NCBI RefSeq assembly: GCF_000147875.1
Contig: NC_014507.1
Span: forward strand, 930,001-994,000
DNA: 64,000 bases
Direction: 5' to 3'
Origin: Methanolacinia petrolearia DSM 11571
GTDB lineage: Archaea > Halobacteriota > Methanomicrobia > Methanomicrobiales > Methanomicrobiaceae
The translations under genes were made by a program, and so were the position numbers. The notes under the pieces were generated by a model, which had not been told where the DNA came from, made no database searches, and was given only the letters and a program-made list of their open reading frames with translations. The first letter of the stretch is position 1. The number at the start of each line of letters is the position of its first letter. This document shows positions 18,643 through 27,413 of this stretch, in pieces.

Positions 18643-19224
18643 ATGACTGAAGATATCTGGAAACTGGGTTTTTTTGCCTTGTTCGTAGTCTGGTTTCTGG
18701 TCCGTGCATACTACGGGAGAAAAGCGAAAGCAGGAAGATCCGATCATAAAGTCCGCCCCGTATTCGAATCCTGCCTCGTCGGGCTGAACTTCATCGGGAT
18801 GATGATTCTCCCGCTCGCAGCAGTATTCACCCCGTGGCTCGACTCGTTTTCCATGAACATTCCAGATCAGGTAAGACTCCTCTTTCTAGTAATCGGGTTC
18901 TTCAACGTCTGGCTCTTCGCCAGGATTCACGCTGACCTCGGGAAGAACTGGTCGCCCGTACTCGAGATAAAACAGGACCACACCCTCGTCAAATCCGGGA
19001 TCTATAAAAGAATCCGGCACCCGATGTATGCCCACATCTGGCTCTGGGTAATCGGGCAGGGCATCATACTCGACAACTGGCTCGTCCTCGTCTTCGGGGT
19101 TGCGGCATGGTCACTGCTCTACTATCTCCGTGTGCCCAAAGAAGAAGAGATGCTCATCACGAAATTCGGCGACGAATACAGGGAATACATGAAAACCACC
19201 GGGCGGGTCATCCCGAAGATCTGA
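18643..19224 (+). CDS. Isoprenylcysteine carboxyl methyltransferase-family membrane protein
   Basis: 193 residues with about five membrane helices. The C-terminal half carries the family signature: [19 protein letters not shown] (RHPMY motif) followed by [25 protein letters not shown]. Family members use SAM to methylate prenylcysteine or small lipid-like substrates; the substrate here is unknown. It sits alone between two R2 repeat copies, next to SnoaL-like genes, with no conserved operon partner. Confidence 0.85.
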   Translation: MTEDIWKLGFFALFVVWFLVRAYYGRKAKAGRSDHKVRPVFESCLVGLNFIGMMILPLAAVFTPWLDSFSMNIPDQVRLLFLVIGFFNVWLFARIHADLGKNWSPVLEIKQDHTLVKSGIYKRIRHPMYAHIWLWVIGQGIILDNWLVLVFGVAAWSLLYYLRVPKEEEMLITKFGDEYREYMKTTGRVIPKI

Positions 19225-19310
19225 CAATCCTTTTTTCCCGGCACCTTTCCGCGGGCGGCACTGTTAAATAATGTTAGAATGAACAAGGCATCAACTGAAT
19301 GTGATACCCG

Positions 19311-19760
19311 ATGTCAACCGAAGTAAATAGAGCGATCGTCCGGAGATTCATCTATGCCTATAACACCCGGAACCTGGACCTCTTCAACGAACTCGTCGCC
19401 CCCGGATACGTCGACCACACACACGGGAAGAAAGGAATCGAAGAGTTCAGGAAACTCTTCGAGCTTGCTTTCGTGGCCTTCCCCGACTGGCACGAAGAGA
19501 TCGTCGACATGATCGCCGAAGAAGACAAGGTCTGGGTCCGTGTCGAGGCTACGGGAACACAGACCGGCGAATGGAAATACATGGGTGGCAGCCTTTCTCC
19601 GACTGGAAACAAGATCACGATGACGATGGTCTTCATCTGGCGGATCGCAGGCGGAAAACTTGCAGAAGGATGGGAGGTCGACAGTGATTCCGATTTCCTC
19701 AATAAACTGGGCCTGATGGACTATACAGAAAAAGGAAAGGAGATGTTCTCCGGAGAATAA
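19311..19760 (+). CDS. SnoaL-like (NTF2-fold) protein, copy 1
   Basis: 149 residues, ester-cyclase/SnoaL-like family of NTF2-fold proteins. It starts MSTEVNRAIVRRFIYAYNTRN and contains the family core LVAPGYVDHT, FPDWHEEIVDMIAEEDKVWVR and GTHTG-like TGTQTGEWKYMGG. Family members bind or cyclise small molecules; no specific substrate is supported. A paralogue lies 400 bp downstream (20164-20619). A 170-bp stretch is identical at the DNA level, while the ends of the genes have diverged. Confidence 0.85.
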   Translation: MSTEVNRAIVRRFIYAYNTRNLDLFNELVAPGYVDHTHGKKGIEEFRKLFELAFVAFPDWHEEIVDMIAEEDKVWVRVEATGTQTGEWKYMGGSLSPTGNKITMTMVFIWRIAGGKLAEGWEVDSDSDFLNKLGLMDYTEKGKEMFSGE

Positions 19761-19904
19761 GAATTTGAACGACCGTATGGGAAATATTTTCCTGCCGTAA
19801 TCTCCCTGGAATACTGCAAGGTGATTATGCAGTCTCCTGGCCCGGGCAGGATATTCAAAAAACAGCTCTCTTTCCATATTGAAAAAGCAAAAAAAGGGTT
19901 GGTG

Positions 19905-20130
19905 ATCTTTTTGGATTGGGGCAGGTGTCCCGGCCGGAAATATTGTTCTTCTCCAGGGGAACGGGCAGGTCCGGCTGATTCAGAAGACAAGTAGGTATGA
20001 ATATTTGGGGTTTGTGAGATCTGTCCTGTCTCTTTTTTCCGGCCAGGGACGATCATAGAGTTTTGCGTAAGGGTATTTAATCCAAAGTCGGATGTGGGGT
20101 GAAAGTAAGCCCGCGGGACGGCAACGCTAA
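19905..20130 (+). repeat. R2 dispersed repeat, copy 2
   Basis: Second copy of the R2 element, placed between the two SnoaL-like paralogues. It shares GGATTGGGGC, GTCCCGGCCGGAAATATT, GGGACGATCATAGAGT, GGGTATTTAA and GGGGTGAAAGTAA with 18276-18500 but has diverged in between. Its position just upstream of the second paralogue means it may carry that gene's promoter. Nothing coding is seen in 19761-20163. Confidence 0.75.
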
Positions 20131-20163
20131 ATAAGGTGAAAAAGAACAGACCACCAGGAAGTG

Positions 20164-20619
20164 ATGCCAGTGTCACCCGAAGAGAATAAAGCGATCGTCC
20201 GGCGGTTCATCGACGCCCACAACACCCGGAACCTTGATCTTTTCAGCGAACTCGTCGATCCCGGCTACATCGACCATACCCATCATCAGGAGGGAATCGA
20301 AGAGTTCAGGAAACTCTTCGAGCTTGCTTTCGTGGCCTTCCCCGACTGGCACGAAGAGATCGTCGACATGATCGCCGAAGAAGACAAGGTCTGGGTCCGT
20401 GTCGAGGCTACGGGAACACAGACCGGCGAATGGAAATACATGGGTGGCAGCCTTTCTCCGACCGGGAACAAAGTCGCGATATCGATGGTCTTCATCTGGC
20501 GGATCGCAGACGGAAGGCTTGCGGAAGGTTGGGGGGTAGATGGTGATTCCGATTTCCTTTACAGCCTGGGCCTGATGAAGTACACGGAAAAAGGGGAGGA
20601 GATGTTTTTTGGGGAATGA
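20164..20619 (+). CDS. SnoaL-like (NTF2-fold) protein, copy 2
   Basis: About 151 residues, paralogue of the gene at 19311-19760. It begins MPVSPEENKAIVRRFIDAHNTRN. GTG codons at 20161 and 20170 are alternative starts. The middle (from GIEEFRKLF to GGSLSP) is identical in protein and in DNA (20293-20462 against 19434-19603), whereas the first and last 40 residues differ at many positions. Function unknown beyond the fold. Confidence 0.83.
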   Translation: MPVSPEENKAIVRRFIDAHNTRNLDLFSELVDPGYIDHTHHQEGIEEFRKLFELAFVAFPDWHEEIVDMIAEEDKVWVRVEATGTQTGEWKYMGGSLSPTGNKVAISMVFIWRIADGRLAEGWGVDGDSDFLYSLGLMKYTEKGEEMFFGE

Positions 20620-20933
20620 GTGTTTGAATTGCTGTGCGGGTGATCTTCTCCTGTCTGAGACGATCACAGTTTTTTTGGGCTGTTTACCAGCAAAAAAGCC
20701 CGTTCCAATTCAGGTCATATCGTCATGGACCATTTTGCCGACGCCGGGAAATTGGTCTCACTTGGATCGAGGTTCTAATGTAAAAAAAGTTATTTTAAAT
20801 TGAATTCATGTAAAAATTCCCATCGTCCAAAAAGAGACAATGGTACTTGAAATTCAAATAAATTTGCTATAAAATCAAGGTCTGGACCTTTTAGATTCCC
20901 TACCCAAATTCCAATAAACATTTGGCTCTTTGC

Positions 20934-21030
20934 TGCCTCTTGTCTTTCTCCGGCAACCCCGGCACCGGCAAGGGTCCCCTGTGCTGTTGAATATAGTTTT
21001 CTTTGGAAATCTGGTCGAGACCTTTGTTTC
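20934..21030 (+). repeat. R3 dispersed repeat, short copy (in the 20620-21171 gap)
   Basis: A shortened copy of the R3 element found at 28044-28500 and 42827-43258. It keeps the ends (GGCTCTTTGCTG, TCCGGCAACCCCGGCACCGG, CAAGGGTCCCC, GCTGTTGAATATAGTTTTCT) but lacks the central GGCGGCCAGG / GGCCCCTGCCC hairpins. The remainder of the 550-base gap is AT-rich; small frames across it do not look like genes. It ends in the AT-rich promoter region of the next gene. Confidence 0.7.
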
Positions 21031-21171
21031 ATAAACGTTTTTGATAAAAACTATCCGGGGTTAAGTAATAAACAGAGATTTTTAACTAGTAACATAATTT
21101 CGAGGCAACTTCAAAAATTTAATTGTTGTAGATAAACATTATATTTGTATTCCGGTTAGGCAGGATCTGTG

Positions 21172-22026
21172 ATGGTGACGAGTGAATTAATTATCGGATT
21201 GGCAATACTCATTTTTGTTTTTGTTATTGCCGTAGCAGTACTAGAATGGATTACGGAAAGTGAAGGAATCAGTTTTGCCGGAGGTATCGTTGTTGTTTTT
21301 CTGGTAATTTACCTGGCGGGAGGGCATGGCGGAGGAGGGGTCATTGATCCTGTGACCACTCCCATGTCAAGTGTGCAATCCGCTGTAACTGAAATAATCA
21401 AAGGATCGCCAACAACAACTCCGGCTAAGGCATTGCCCGGTTCGTTATCCCCTGATGCAAAAAAATCCAAAAGCATATCGAAAGCAATAGACGGTTCGAA
21501 TTCAGTTGTGAGAAGTTTTTCGCTCAATGCAATCTCTTCAAAACATGGGGGTAAATATAACGTACAGCAGGTCTGCGATATATATGATAAATTATACAAA
21601 TCGTGGACATATGTAAACGACCCGGCAGTTTCTTCAGATTATTATGCAGACGCGGGTGAATCTGTAAGACTTCTAAAAGGGGACTGTGATGATTATGCAA
21701 TCCTCATGGCATCCTGCATTCAGGCAATCGGAGGAAGTCCCCGTATTGTTTCCGCACATAATGGTAACTCCGGACATGCTTACGCGGAATTATACCTGGG
21801 CGATAAAAAATCTGAGGTCGACAATCTCAGAAAAACAATCTCACGACGTTACGGGGTCAAATCTGTTCATTGCCATACAAGCTCCGCTAACGGCAAGAAA
21901 CAGTACTGGCTGAATCTTGACTGGTCCGCGAATCATCCTGGTGGTTCTTTTTACAAAAATTCAGGTGAAATCCTTATTATATACCCAAATGGGAAATATT
22001 ACCGGGAAAACTTTAATTCAAATTAA
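21172..22026 (+). CDS. Membrane-anchored transglutaminase-like protein
   Basis: 284 residues. Two N-terminal hydrophobic segments (about 5-27 and 34-50) precede a Thr/Ser-rich linker and a transglutaminase-like cysteine-protease-fold domain. The likely catalytic Cys is in LLKGDCDDYAILMASCI, the His in GHAYAELYLG, and the Asp in WLNLDWS. The fold fits a peptidase or amidase working outside the cell, but the substrate is unknown. The ATG at 21172 is preceded by an in-frame GTG at 21169. Composition is AT-rich compared with pyrBI next door. Confidence 0.75.
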   Translation: MVTSELIIGLAILIFVFVIAVAVLEWITESEGISFAGGIVVVFLVIYLAGGHGGGGVIDPVTTPMSSVQSAVTEIIKGSPTTTPAKALPGSLSPDAKKSKSISKAIDGSNSVVRSFSLNAISSKHGGKYNVQQVCDIYDKLYKSWTYVNDPAVSSDYYADAGESVRLLKGDCDDYAILMASCIQAIGGSPRIVSAHNGNSGHAYAELYLGDKKSEVDNLRKTISRRYGVKSVHCHTSSANGKKQYWLNLDWSANHPGGSFYKNSGEILIIYPNGKYYRENFNSN

Positions 22027-22103
22027 ACATTTATTTTGCTTTGATCCTGCAAAAAATAATATTAAAATCAACTCTCAATGAATAGTTTTGATAATTTTTT
22101 TCA

Positions 22104-22574
22104 TCAAATAATATAATCCACAATATTGTCCGAAATTATCGTATCGCAGTAGATGCACTGGAGCCGTCCGCCTTTCTTCGTCTTGAAACTGCTCTCTACC
22201 GGCTCGTTCGAGTTCGTAATGCAGCCGGGGTTCGGGCAGCAGACAAAGCCTTCTACCTTCTCCGGTATCTCGACCTTCATCTTCTCGAAGACCCTGAAGT
22301 CCCTGATGATATTGATCGTCGCGTTCGGGGCGATCAGTGCTATCCTGTCGACCTCCTCCTTTGAGAGCTCCCTGTTCGAGATCTTCACGATGTCCTTCTT
22401 CCCCGAAATCCTGCTTCCCACATTCGTTCCGACCGAGATCGTTTCCTTCGTCGTCCCGGTTATCCCTAGGATTCTCAGGACCACGAGAGCCTCACCGCCC
22501 GTGATGTGGTCGATCACAGTTCCGTCCCGGATCGGGCTTATCAGGAGTCCTTCTTCGAGTTTCTTTTCGCTCAC
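22104..22574 (-). CDS. pyrI: Aspartate carbamoyltransferase regulatory subunit
   Basis: Regulatory chain of aspartate transcarbamoylase, binding CTP/ATP. The 156-residue protein has the N-terminal nucleotide-binding fold (GLLISPIRDGTVIDHITGGEAL) and a C-terminal zinc domain with CCPNPGCITN and LQCIYC. Its start overlaps the end of pyrB by 4 bp (ATGA), so the two are co-translated in the order pyrB-pyrI. Confidence 0.96.
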   Translation of the reverse strand: MSEKKLEEGLLISPIRDGTVIDHITGGEALVVLRILGITGTTKETISVGTNVGSRISGKKDIVKISNRELSKEEVDRIALIAPNATINIIRDFRVFEKMKVEIPEKVEGFVCCPNPGCITNSNEPVESSFKTKKGGRLQCIYCDTIISDNIVDYII

Positions 22575-23467
22575 AAAATCACCTCTTCCAGCATCGCCAT
22601 TCTCACAGGCACACCGTTCTCCGCCTGCCTGAAGTATTTGGCATATGGTAGTTTGTCCACCGCAGGATCGATCTCGCCTGCCCTTGGGAGCGGGTGCATC
22701 AGAATAAGGTTGTCCTTCACGTCTTTGAGAACCTCCGGCGTGATCCTGTATGAGTGTGCCACCCTCGCGTAGCTCGCCGAATCCGGGAACCTCTCCCTCT
22801 GGATTCTGGTCACGTACAGGACGTCCAGCTCGTTGATGACATCCGTAAGGCTGTCGTGCTGGATCAGTTCGACGCCCCGCTCCGCCATCTCCTCGATGAT
22901 AACCGCGGGCATCTCCAGGCTCTTCGGTGCGATCGTGTGAATCCGGACGTTGTAGTTCGAAAGTGCGTATGACAGCGAGTGTGAAGTCCTCCCGTAGCGG
23001 AGGTCTCCGAGAAGTCCCACGTCGATATTGTCGAGCGGCATGTTCTCCCTTATCGTATACAGGTCAAGAAGCGTCTGCGACGGGTGCTGGCCCGCACCGT
23101 CACCGGCGTTGATCACCGGAACGGTCGAGAAATTCGCCGCAAGCCTCGCCGCACCCTCCTTCGGGTGGCGAAGCACGATCGCGTCCACGTAGCTGCTGAC
23201 GACCCTTATCGTATCCGCAAGAGTCTCCCCCTTCGAAATCGAACTTCCCTCGACGCTGTCCACCGTGATAACATCTCCCCCGAGGCGGGAGAGGGCGGCA
23301 GAAAAAGACATCCTGGTTCGGGTGGAAGGTTCAAAAAAGAGTAGTGCGACGAGTTTTCCTTCAAGGGTCCGTCGTTTGAACCCCTTTTCCTGGATCAGAC
23401 GGGCCTTGTCGAGCAGTCTGTTTATATCTTCAACTTCAAGTTCCTTGATCGAGATGATATGATGCAT
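22571..23467 (-). CDS. pyrB: Aspartate carbamoyltransferase catalytic subunit
   Basis: Catalytic subunit joining carbamoyl phosphate and aspartate in pyrimidine synthesis. Key motifs: carbamoyl-phosphate site FFEPSTRTRMSF near residue 50, HPSQTLLDLYTI, and HPLPR near the C-terminus. Length 298 is typical for the archaeal enzyme. The sequence starts MHHIISIKELEVEDI. pyrI follows with a 4-bp overlap. Confidence 0.97.
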   Translation of the reverse strand: MHHIISIKELEVEDINRLLDKARLIQEKGFKRRTLEGKLVALLFFEPSTRTRMSFSAALSRLGGDVITVDSVEGSSISKGETLADTIRVVSSYVDAIVLRHPKEGAARLAANFSTVPVINAGDGAGQHPSQTLLDLYTIRENMPLDNIDVGLLGDLRYGRTSHSLSYALSNYNVRIHTIAPKSLEMPAVIIEEMAERGVELIQHDSLTDVINELDVLYVTRIQRERFPDSASYARVAHSYRITPEVLKDVKDNLILMHPLPRAGEIDPAVDKLPYAKYFRQAENGVPVRMAMLEEVIL

Positions 23468-23591
23468 GAACTCTCCATCTGTAATTATCGCTCCACTGCT
23501 TTAAAATTGTTCGAGTAATGTGCCGGGGGAAGTTCCCCCATCTCCACGTGCCTGCCCCCGGCCCCCGGTCAAAAAAAATATTGTTCGTCCT

Positions 23592-25169
23592 TCAGGACAA
23601 ATCCGTCTCTCTTTCCGGCGAATCCACTATCGACCTGTCGTAGAAATGTGCGACACACAGCACGATAGCCGAGATCGGAAGAGCGATCACGATTGGGTTC
23701 ACCACTCCCCAGGGCATCGGGAGAACCGAAGATACCCCGAAGATCGCCTGCGAGAGCCCCAGGACGGACGATTCGGACGAGTGCACGAATGCGGTCCAGA
23801 GGAACCACGAGACCGTACCGGAGATGAGGCTCGCCTTCGCCGCGAAGAGCGACGGCTTCTTACAGTATAGTGCATAGGCGAATGCCGGGATGAACGCAGC
23901 GGCGCAGAGGCCCATGAACATCACGGTCGCCCTCGCGATGATGTTTGAGGGCATCATGTATGCGACGATCGTGCTCACGACGATCATGAGAACCGTTCCC
24001 GCCTGGATCGCACGGATCGACGGCTTCGAATCCTTCATCCGCACGTTCAGGTCGTAGCCGATAGTCGTTCCCATAGTGTGGAAGAGCGAACTCAGCGTCG
24101 ACATCGCGGCTGCAAGGAGAGCGAGCATGAAGATGATCACGAAGTAGTCCGGCATCGCCGAGTTGATGAAGTTTGGGATGACGGTATCGACATTTCCTCC
24201 CGACGCCTCGACCGCGAGCATTCCCTGGGTTTGCATGAACCACACATTCGTCAACGGACCGACGGTGAACGCAACCCCGGTCATCACGAGGACAAACGGC
24301 CCGCCGACCATCACCGCCCTGTGGATCGAGCGGTTGTCCTTGACCGACATGAAACGGACCGCGAGCTGCGGCTGTGCAAGAACACCGATTCCGACACCGA
24401 GCACCATCGTCGTTATCATCGTAATCCAGATCGGCGATAAGAAATCCGGCATCGATGTCCAGCCCGTCATACCGCTGGCTGCAAGCGCCTCGGGGACCAT
24501 CGACGACATCGCATCGAGCGCAGAATTTGCCGTTATGACTCCGCCGAGATACGTATACGTGAGGATCAGCAGGATCGTCATCCCGATGAACATGATCGCA
24601 CCCTGCAGGGCGTCGGTGTACATGACGGCGATAAGGCCGCCGAGGATGACATACGCAGCGACGATCACTGCGAACGCGATAAGAGCCGTGTCGTACGGTA
24701 TCGCGAGCGTCGTCTCGATGAAGCGTGCACCGCCGATGAGGATCGCGGCGGTGTAGAGCGGCATTCCGACAAGGATCACGAGCCCGGCCGCACGCTGCAT
24801 GAAAGTCGACCCGTAGCATTTGCCCAAGAGATCGGGAAACGTCACTGCGTCCGTTTTTTTCCCGAGCTCACGGGTCTTTTTTCCGAAAACGATGAATGCG
24901 ATGAGAACGCCGACTCCGATACAGAGCACAGTGAGCCACACGAGGCCCATACCGAGCTGTGCCGCGACACCGCCGAAACCCACGATCGCCGAGGTGCTGA
25001 TGAAAGTCGCACCGTACGAGAGTGCGAGGACGACCGGGTTGATCCTCCTCCCTGCGATCATGAAGTCGTCGCTGCCTTTAGTCTGACGGTACCCCACGTA
25101 GCCGAGGAAGATGATGACCGCCAGGTAGACCGCGGTTATCGCGGCGAAGACCAGCGTGTCAACTGCCAT
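23592..25169 (-). CDS. Sodium/solute symporter (SSS family)
   Basis: 525-residue permease with about 13 membrane helices. The N-terminus (YVGYRQTKGSDDFMIAGRRINP, LALSYGATFISTSAIVGFGG) is typical of the SSS family, and helix 1/8 positions are compatible with a Na+ site. Substrate cannot be read from the sequence; the family carries proline, pantothenate, acetate and others. It is immediately preceded by a 44-residue membrane protein overlapping its start by 11 bp. Confidence 0.92.
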   Translation of the reverse strand: MAVDTLVFAAITAVYLAVIIFLGYVGYRQTKGSDDFMIAGRRINPVVLALSYGATFISTSAIVGFGGVAAQLGMGLVWLTVLCIGVGVLIAFIVFGKKTRELGKKTDAVTFPDLLGKCYGSTFMQRAAGLVILVGMPLYTAAILIGGARFIETTLAIPYDTALIAFAVIVAAYVILGGLIAVMYTDALQGAIMFIGMTILLILTYTYLGGVITANSALDAMSSMVPEALAASGMTGWTSMPDFLSPIWITMITTMVLGVGIGVLAQPQLAVRFMSVKDNRSIHRAVMVGGPFVLVMTGVAFTVGPLTNVWFMQTQGMLAVEASGGNVDTVIPNFINSAMPDYFVIIFMLALLAAAMSTLSSLFHTMGTTIGYDLNVRMKDSKPSIRAIQAGTVLMIVVSTIVAYMMPSNIIARATVMFMGLCAAAFIPAFAYALYCKKPSLFAAKASLISGTVSWFLWTAFVHSSESSVLGLSQAIFGVSSVLPMPWGVVNPIVIALPISAIVLCVAHFYDRSIVDSPERETDLS

Positions 25170-25293
25170 CCGATCCCTCCTCGGGCTCCTGGCCGTTTCT
25201 CCAGTTCAAAATGCCGTACGCTATGCAGGCCGCCGTAAATAAAAACGACAGCAGGTAACCTATCCAGATATAGGGATCAGAAATTCCAAACAT
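25159..25293 (-). CDS. Small membrane protein, symporter accessory type (44 aa)
   Basis: A 44-codon gene starts MFGISDPYIWIGYLLSFLFT, has a single membrane helix (about 8-29) and an acidic tail, and ends in TGA at 25161-25159, 11 bp inside the symporter gene. Many archaeal and bacterial SSS genes are preceded by such a protein (MFGI.DP.IW..Y.L motif), annotated as symporter small accessory protein. Translational coupling and family context make it a likely subunit or assembly factor. Its exact role is not established from the sequence. Confidence 0.82.
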   Translation of the reverse strand: MFGISDPYIWIGYLLSFLFTAACIAYGILNWRNGQEPEEGSDGS

Positions 25294-25593
25294 CGTAAAA
25301 CCTGATAAATTCCTTGCGGTAATCTGAATGATGACTAAAATGATACAAGGGCGACCGGATTGTTTTTCGGCGCCCTATCTAAAGCTAAAGAAGTTAAATC
25401 CAAAGAAAAATGCGAATGCCGAGGCTGAAGTGTTGAAAACCGAACCCTCCAGTGACGTGTATTCGCATGTCATATTCAGGATACCTAATAGAAGTTGCTC
25501 TTCCGGGATATAATGGTGTCTGATTGCGGTTCGAGGGGAAGGAAGGTGGTGCACCACCCCCAATCCTCCCTATACCTCATCTTTTGTCGAAGA
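25294..25593. other. Intergenic region with promoter and palindromic hairpin
   Basis: No gene is supported here. The right-hand end of the symporter transcript lies near 25293. At 25545-25558 a perfect 14-bp palindrome GGTGGTGCACCACC extends into GGAAGG/CCTCC flanks, just downstream (in transcription sense) of the cohesin-like gene stop at 25594. It could serve as a transcript-end hairpin. A GGGCGACC..GGCGCCC hairpin lies at 25349-25375. Confidence 0.5.
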
Positions 25594-26250
25594 TCATTTC
25601 TCTGCGTTATCCCGCTTGAAAGGTCTGACCGCGAATAAGAGAATCCCTGCAACAACTGCCAGCAACGAGGCACATGTTGCCAAAGGTGCGGCTCGGGTAG
25701 TAGAATCCGGAGTTTGTTCGGCAACTACCTTATTACTTGTCGTAGTCGCAGACACTGTCGGCATAACCGGCGGTTCTGCATCGCCTACAACAAGTGCCCC
25801 GTCATAGAGTGTCCGGCCAATTATGTCACCCAGGTCATCATCAAATGTATCATGCGAGATGTGGATGATCGTTGAACCTACACCTGCTCCCTGGAACGTT
25901 ATGGTGGCAAGTTCGATATTTTTCGCTCCTGCCTGGATGTTTTTGCCCAGGTCGACCACACTCAGCTGGACATCCGTGCCGCTCTCGAGACCTTTTGTAT
26001 CTTTCATCGAAGCCCATCCAGGGTAATCAACCTTTACCATCTTTGCAATATCCTGATCCACCGTAAGATTAAGGATATATCCTGCAAGACCGTCGGGGGC
26101 CTCGTCGAGATAAAGAGTGGCCGAAGCCTGCTCTCCCGATGAATCTATGTCTACATCATCTATAGTGACCTTTGCAGCGGATGCGGCAGATGCTGCCACA
26201 GCCAGGAGAATGAAAACTGCTGCAATCCTGAAAAAAAGTTTGTATTTCAT
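25594..26250 (-). CDS. Secreted cohesin-like domain protein with C-terminal membrane anchor
   Basis: 218 residues. A signal peptide (MKYKLFFRIAAVFILLAVAASAASA) is followed by one cohesin-like beta-sandwich domain (about 28-155: KVTIDDVDIDSSGEQASATLYLDEAPDGLAGY, LATITFQGAGVGSTIIHI). A Thr-rich linker and a membrane helix (about 185-207, LATCASLLAVVAGILLFAV) with basic tail follow. It lies 15 bp downstream of a gene for a protein with the same fold plus dockerin repeats, so the two form an operon of cell-surface proteins. Confidence 0.8.
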   Translation of the reverse strand: MKYKLFFRIAAVFILLAVAASAASAAKVTIDDVDIDSSGEQASATLYLDEAPDGLAGYILNLTVDQDIAKMVKVDYPGWASMKDTKGLESGTDVQLSVVDLGKNIQAGAKNIELATITFQGAGVGSTIIHISHDTFDDDLGDIIGRTLYDGALVVGDAEPPVMPTVSATTTSNKVVAEQTPDSTTRAAPLATCASLLAVVAGILLFAVRPFKRDNAEK

Positions 26251-26265
26251 CTATCTTCACTTACC

Positions 26266-27243
26266 TCACGATATACTGTCGAAGAGGACCACGATATCCG
26301 CCATATCCAGTCTTCCGTTGTTGTTGAAGTCGAATGCATCTTCCGGTTCGTTCCCTTCGATCCAGCTGTAAGAGACAAAGAAAATGTTGACATCTGCGTA
26401 ATCAGCCTGGGCGTTCCCGTTCAGGTCTTCATATATCCCGTCTCCGTTGGGATCGGTCGGCATCACGCCGTTTACCGGCGCCATCGACATGATTATGGTA
26501 AATCCATCTGTTAATGTTGCTTTCTTTCCGTCCGGGTTTGTGACGGTTACGTTCCATCTACCCTCGTCCAGCCCGTTAATGTCGAATATTCCGTCGATCT
26601 GTGTCTCGGAAACGTAGCTGAGATTAACAGCCGGAATAGAAGAATCGCCCCTGGTGAGGTTTACGGATGCACCGGACATCAGCCACGAGCCATTAAGCAT
26701 AAAGTTGACCGAGCCGTTGTTGTATCCTGAATCAGGAGTAATGTTGAAAATAGCAGGTGTATAATCCACGCTCAGTGTTCCTGTGCTGACATAATGCGGA
26801 ATGTCACTGCCGTTATCGTCGTCGAAATTGGCGTTTGCCATGGTGATTTCCGTACTCCCGGGTCTGAGCCCTTTAAGGGTCAGGGTCGCAAGAGTGATGC
26901 TGGTTGCACCGGGTTCGACAAGATAATTAACGTCACTTGCTTTTATCAGCAGGCCCGAACCTGCCGGAAGTGCCCCGTGTGTACTCATGTTTGCAGCCCA
27001 GTCAGGGAATGAAACCCCTGTGATCTCTGCGATCGATGTATTATCAAGCGATACGTTAAGGTTGTATCCGCTAAGCCCTTGTGGAGCATTGTCAAGTGTC
27101 AGGTATATGGTCGTTGAATCTCCAATTTCGCTGATGTTGCCACAATCTATGAAAACTGTCGCGTTCGTTGCGATCACCGGCGTTACGATCAAAAGAAGCA
27201 TCATGACAGTTGTTATCATGAAGATTCCGTGTTTTTTGTACAA
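26266..27243 (-). CDS. Secreted protein: cohesin-like domain, IPT/TIG-like domain, dockerin-like repeats
   Basis: 325 residues with signal peptide (MITTVMMLLLIVTPVIA). An N-terminal cohesin-like domain (TVFIDCGNISEIGDSTTIYLTL, GLSGYNLNVSL, ITLATLTLKGL) resembles that of the next gene. Then comes an IPT/TIG-like segment (about 170-250, ITPDSGYNNGSV ... WNVTVTNPDG). The C-terminus carries two F-hand dockerin-like repeats: DPNGDGIYEDLNGNAQADYA and FDFNNNGRLDMADIVVLF, with the expected D/N calcium ligands. A dockerin and cohesins in adjacent genes suggest calcium-dependent assembly on the cell surface. Confidence 0.8.
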   Translation of the reverse strand: MYKKHGIFMITTVMMLLLIVTPVIATNATVFIDCGNISEIGDSTTIYLTLDNAPQGLSGYNLNVSLDNTSIAEITGVSFPDWAANMSTHGALPAGSGLLIKASDVNYLVEPGATSITLATLTLKGLRPGSTEITMANANFDDDNGSDIPHYVSTGTLSVDYTPAIFNITPDSGYNNGSVNFMLNGSWLMSGASVNLTRGDSSIPAVNLSYVSETQIDGIFDINGLDEGRWNVTVTNPDGKKATLTDGFTIIMSMAPVNGVMPTDPNGDGIYEDLNGNAQADYADVNIFFVSYSWIEGNEPEDAFDFNNNGRLDMADIVVLFDSIS

Positions 27244-27413
27244 GTTGTAAACTCTTTCAGTAATAGTAACCCCCCCTTTAGTTGTTAAAGGAATGTTATT
27301 ATAGAATTTAGCCTTTGGAACGATACTTATTATAAATTTCCATTTTAGTTTGATTCAAAAAATGGCCTGAAATCCTTTTTGGTTTGTTAAAAATTATAGA
27401 TAGAGCGATATGG

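Noticed and set aside
20790-21032. An 80-codon minus-strand frame
   Set aside because: Much of it lies in the short R3 repeat copy and it has no start signal or recognisable fold.
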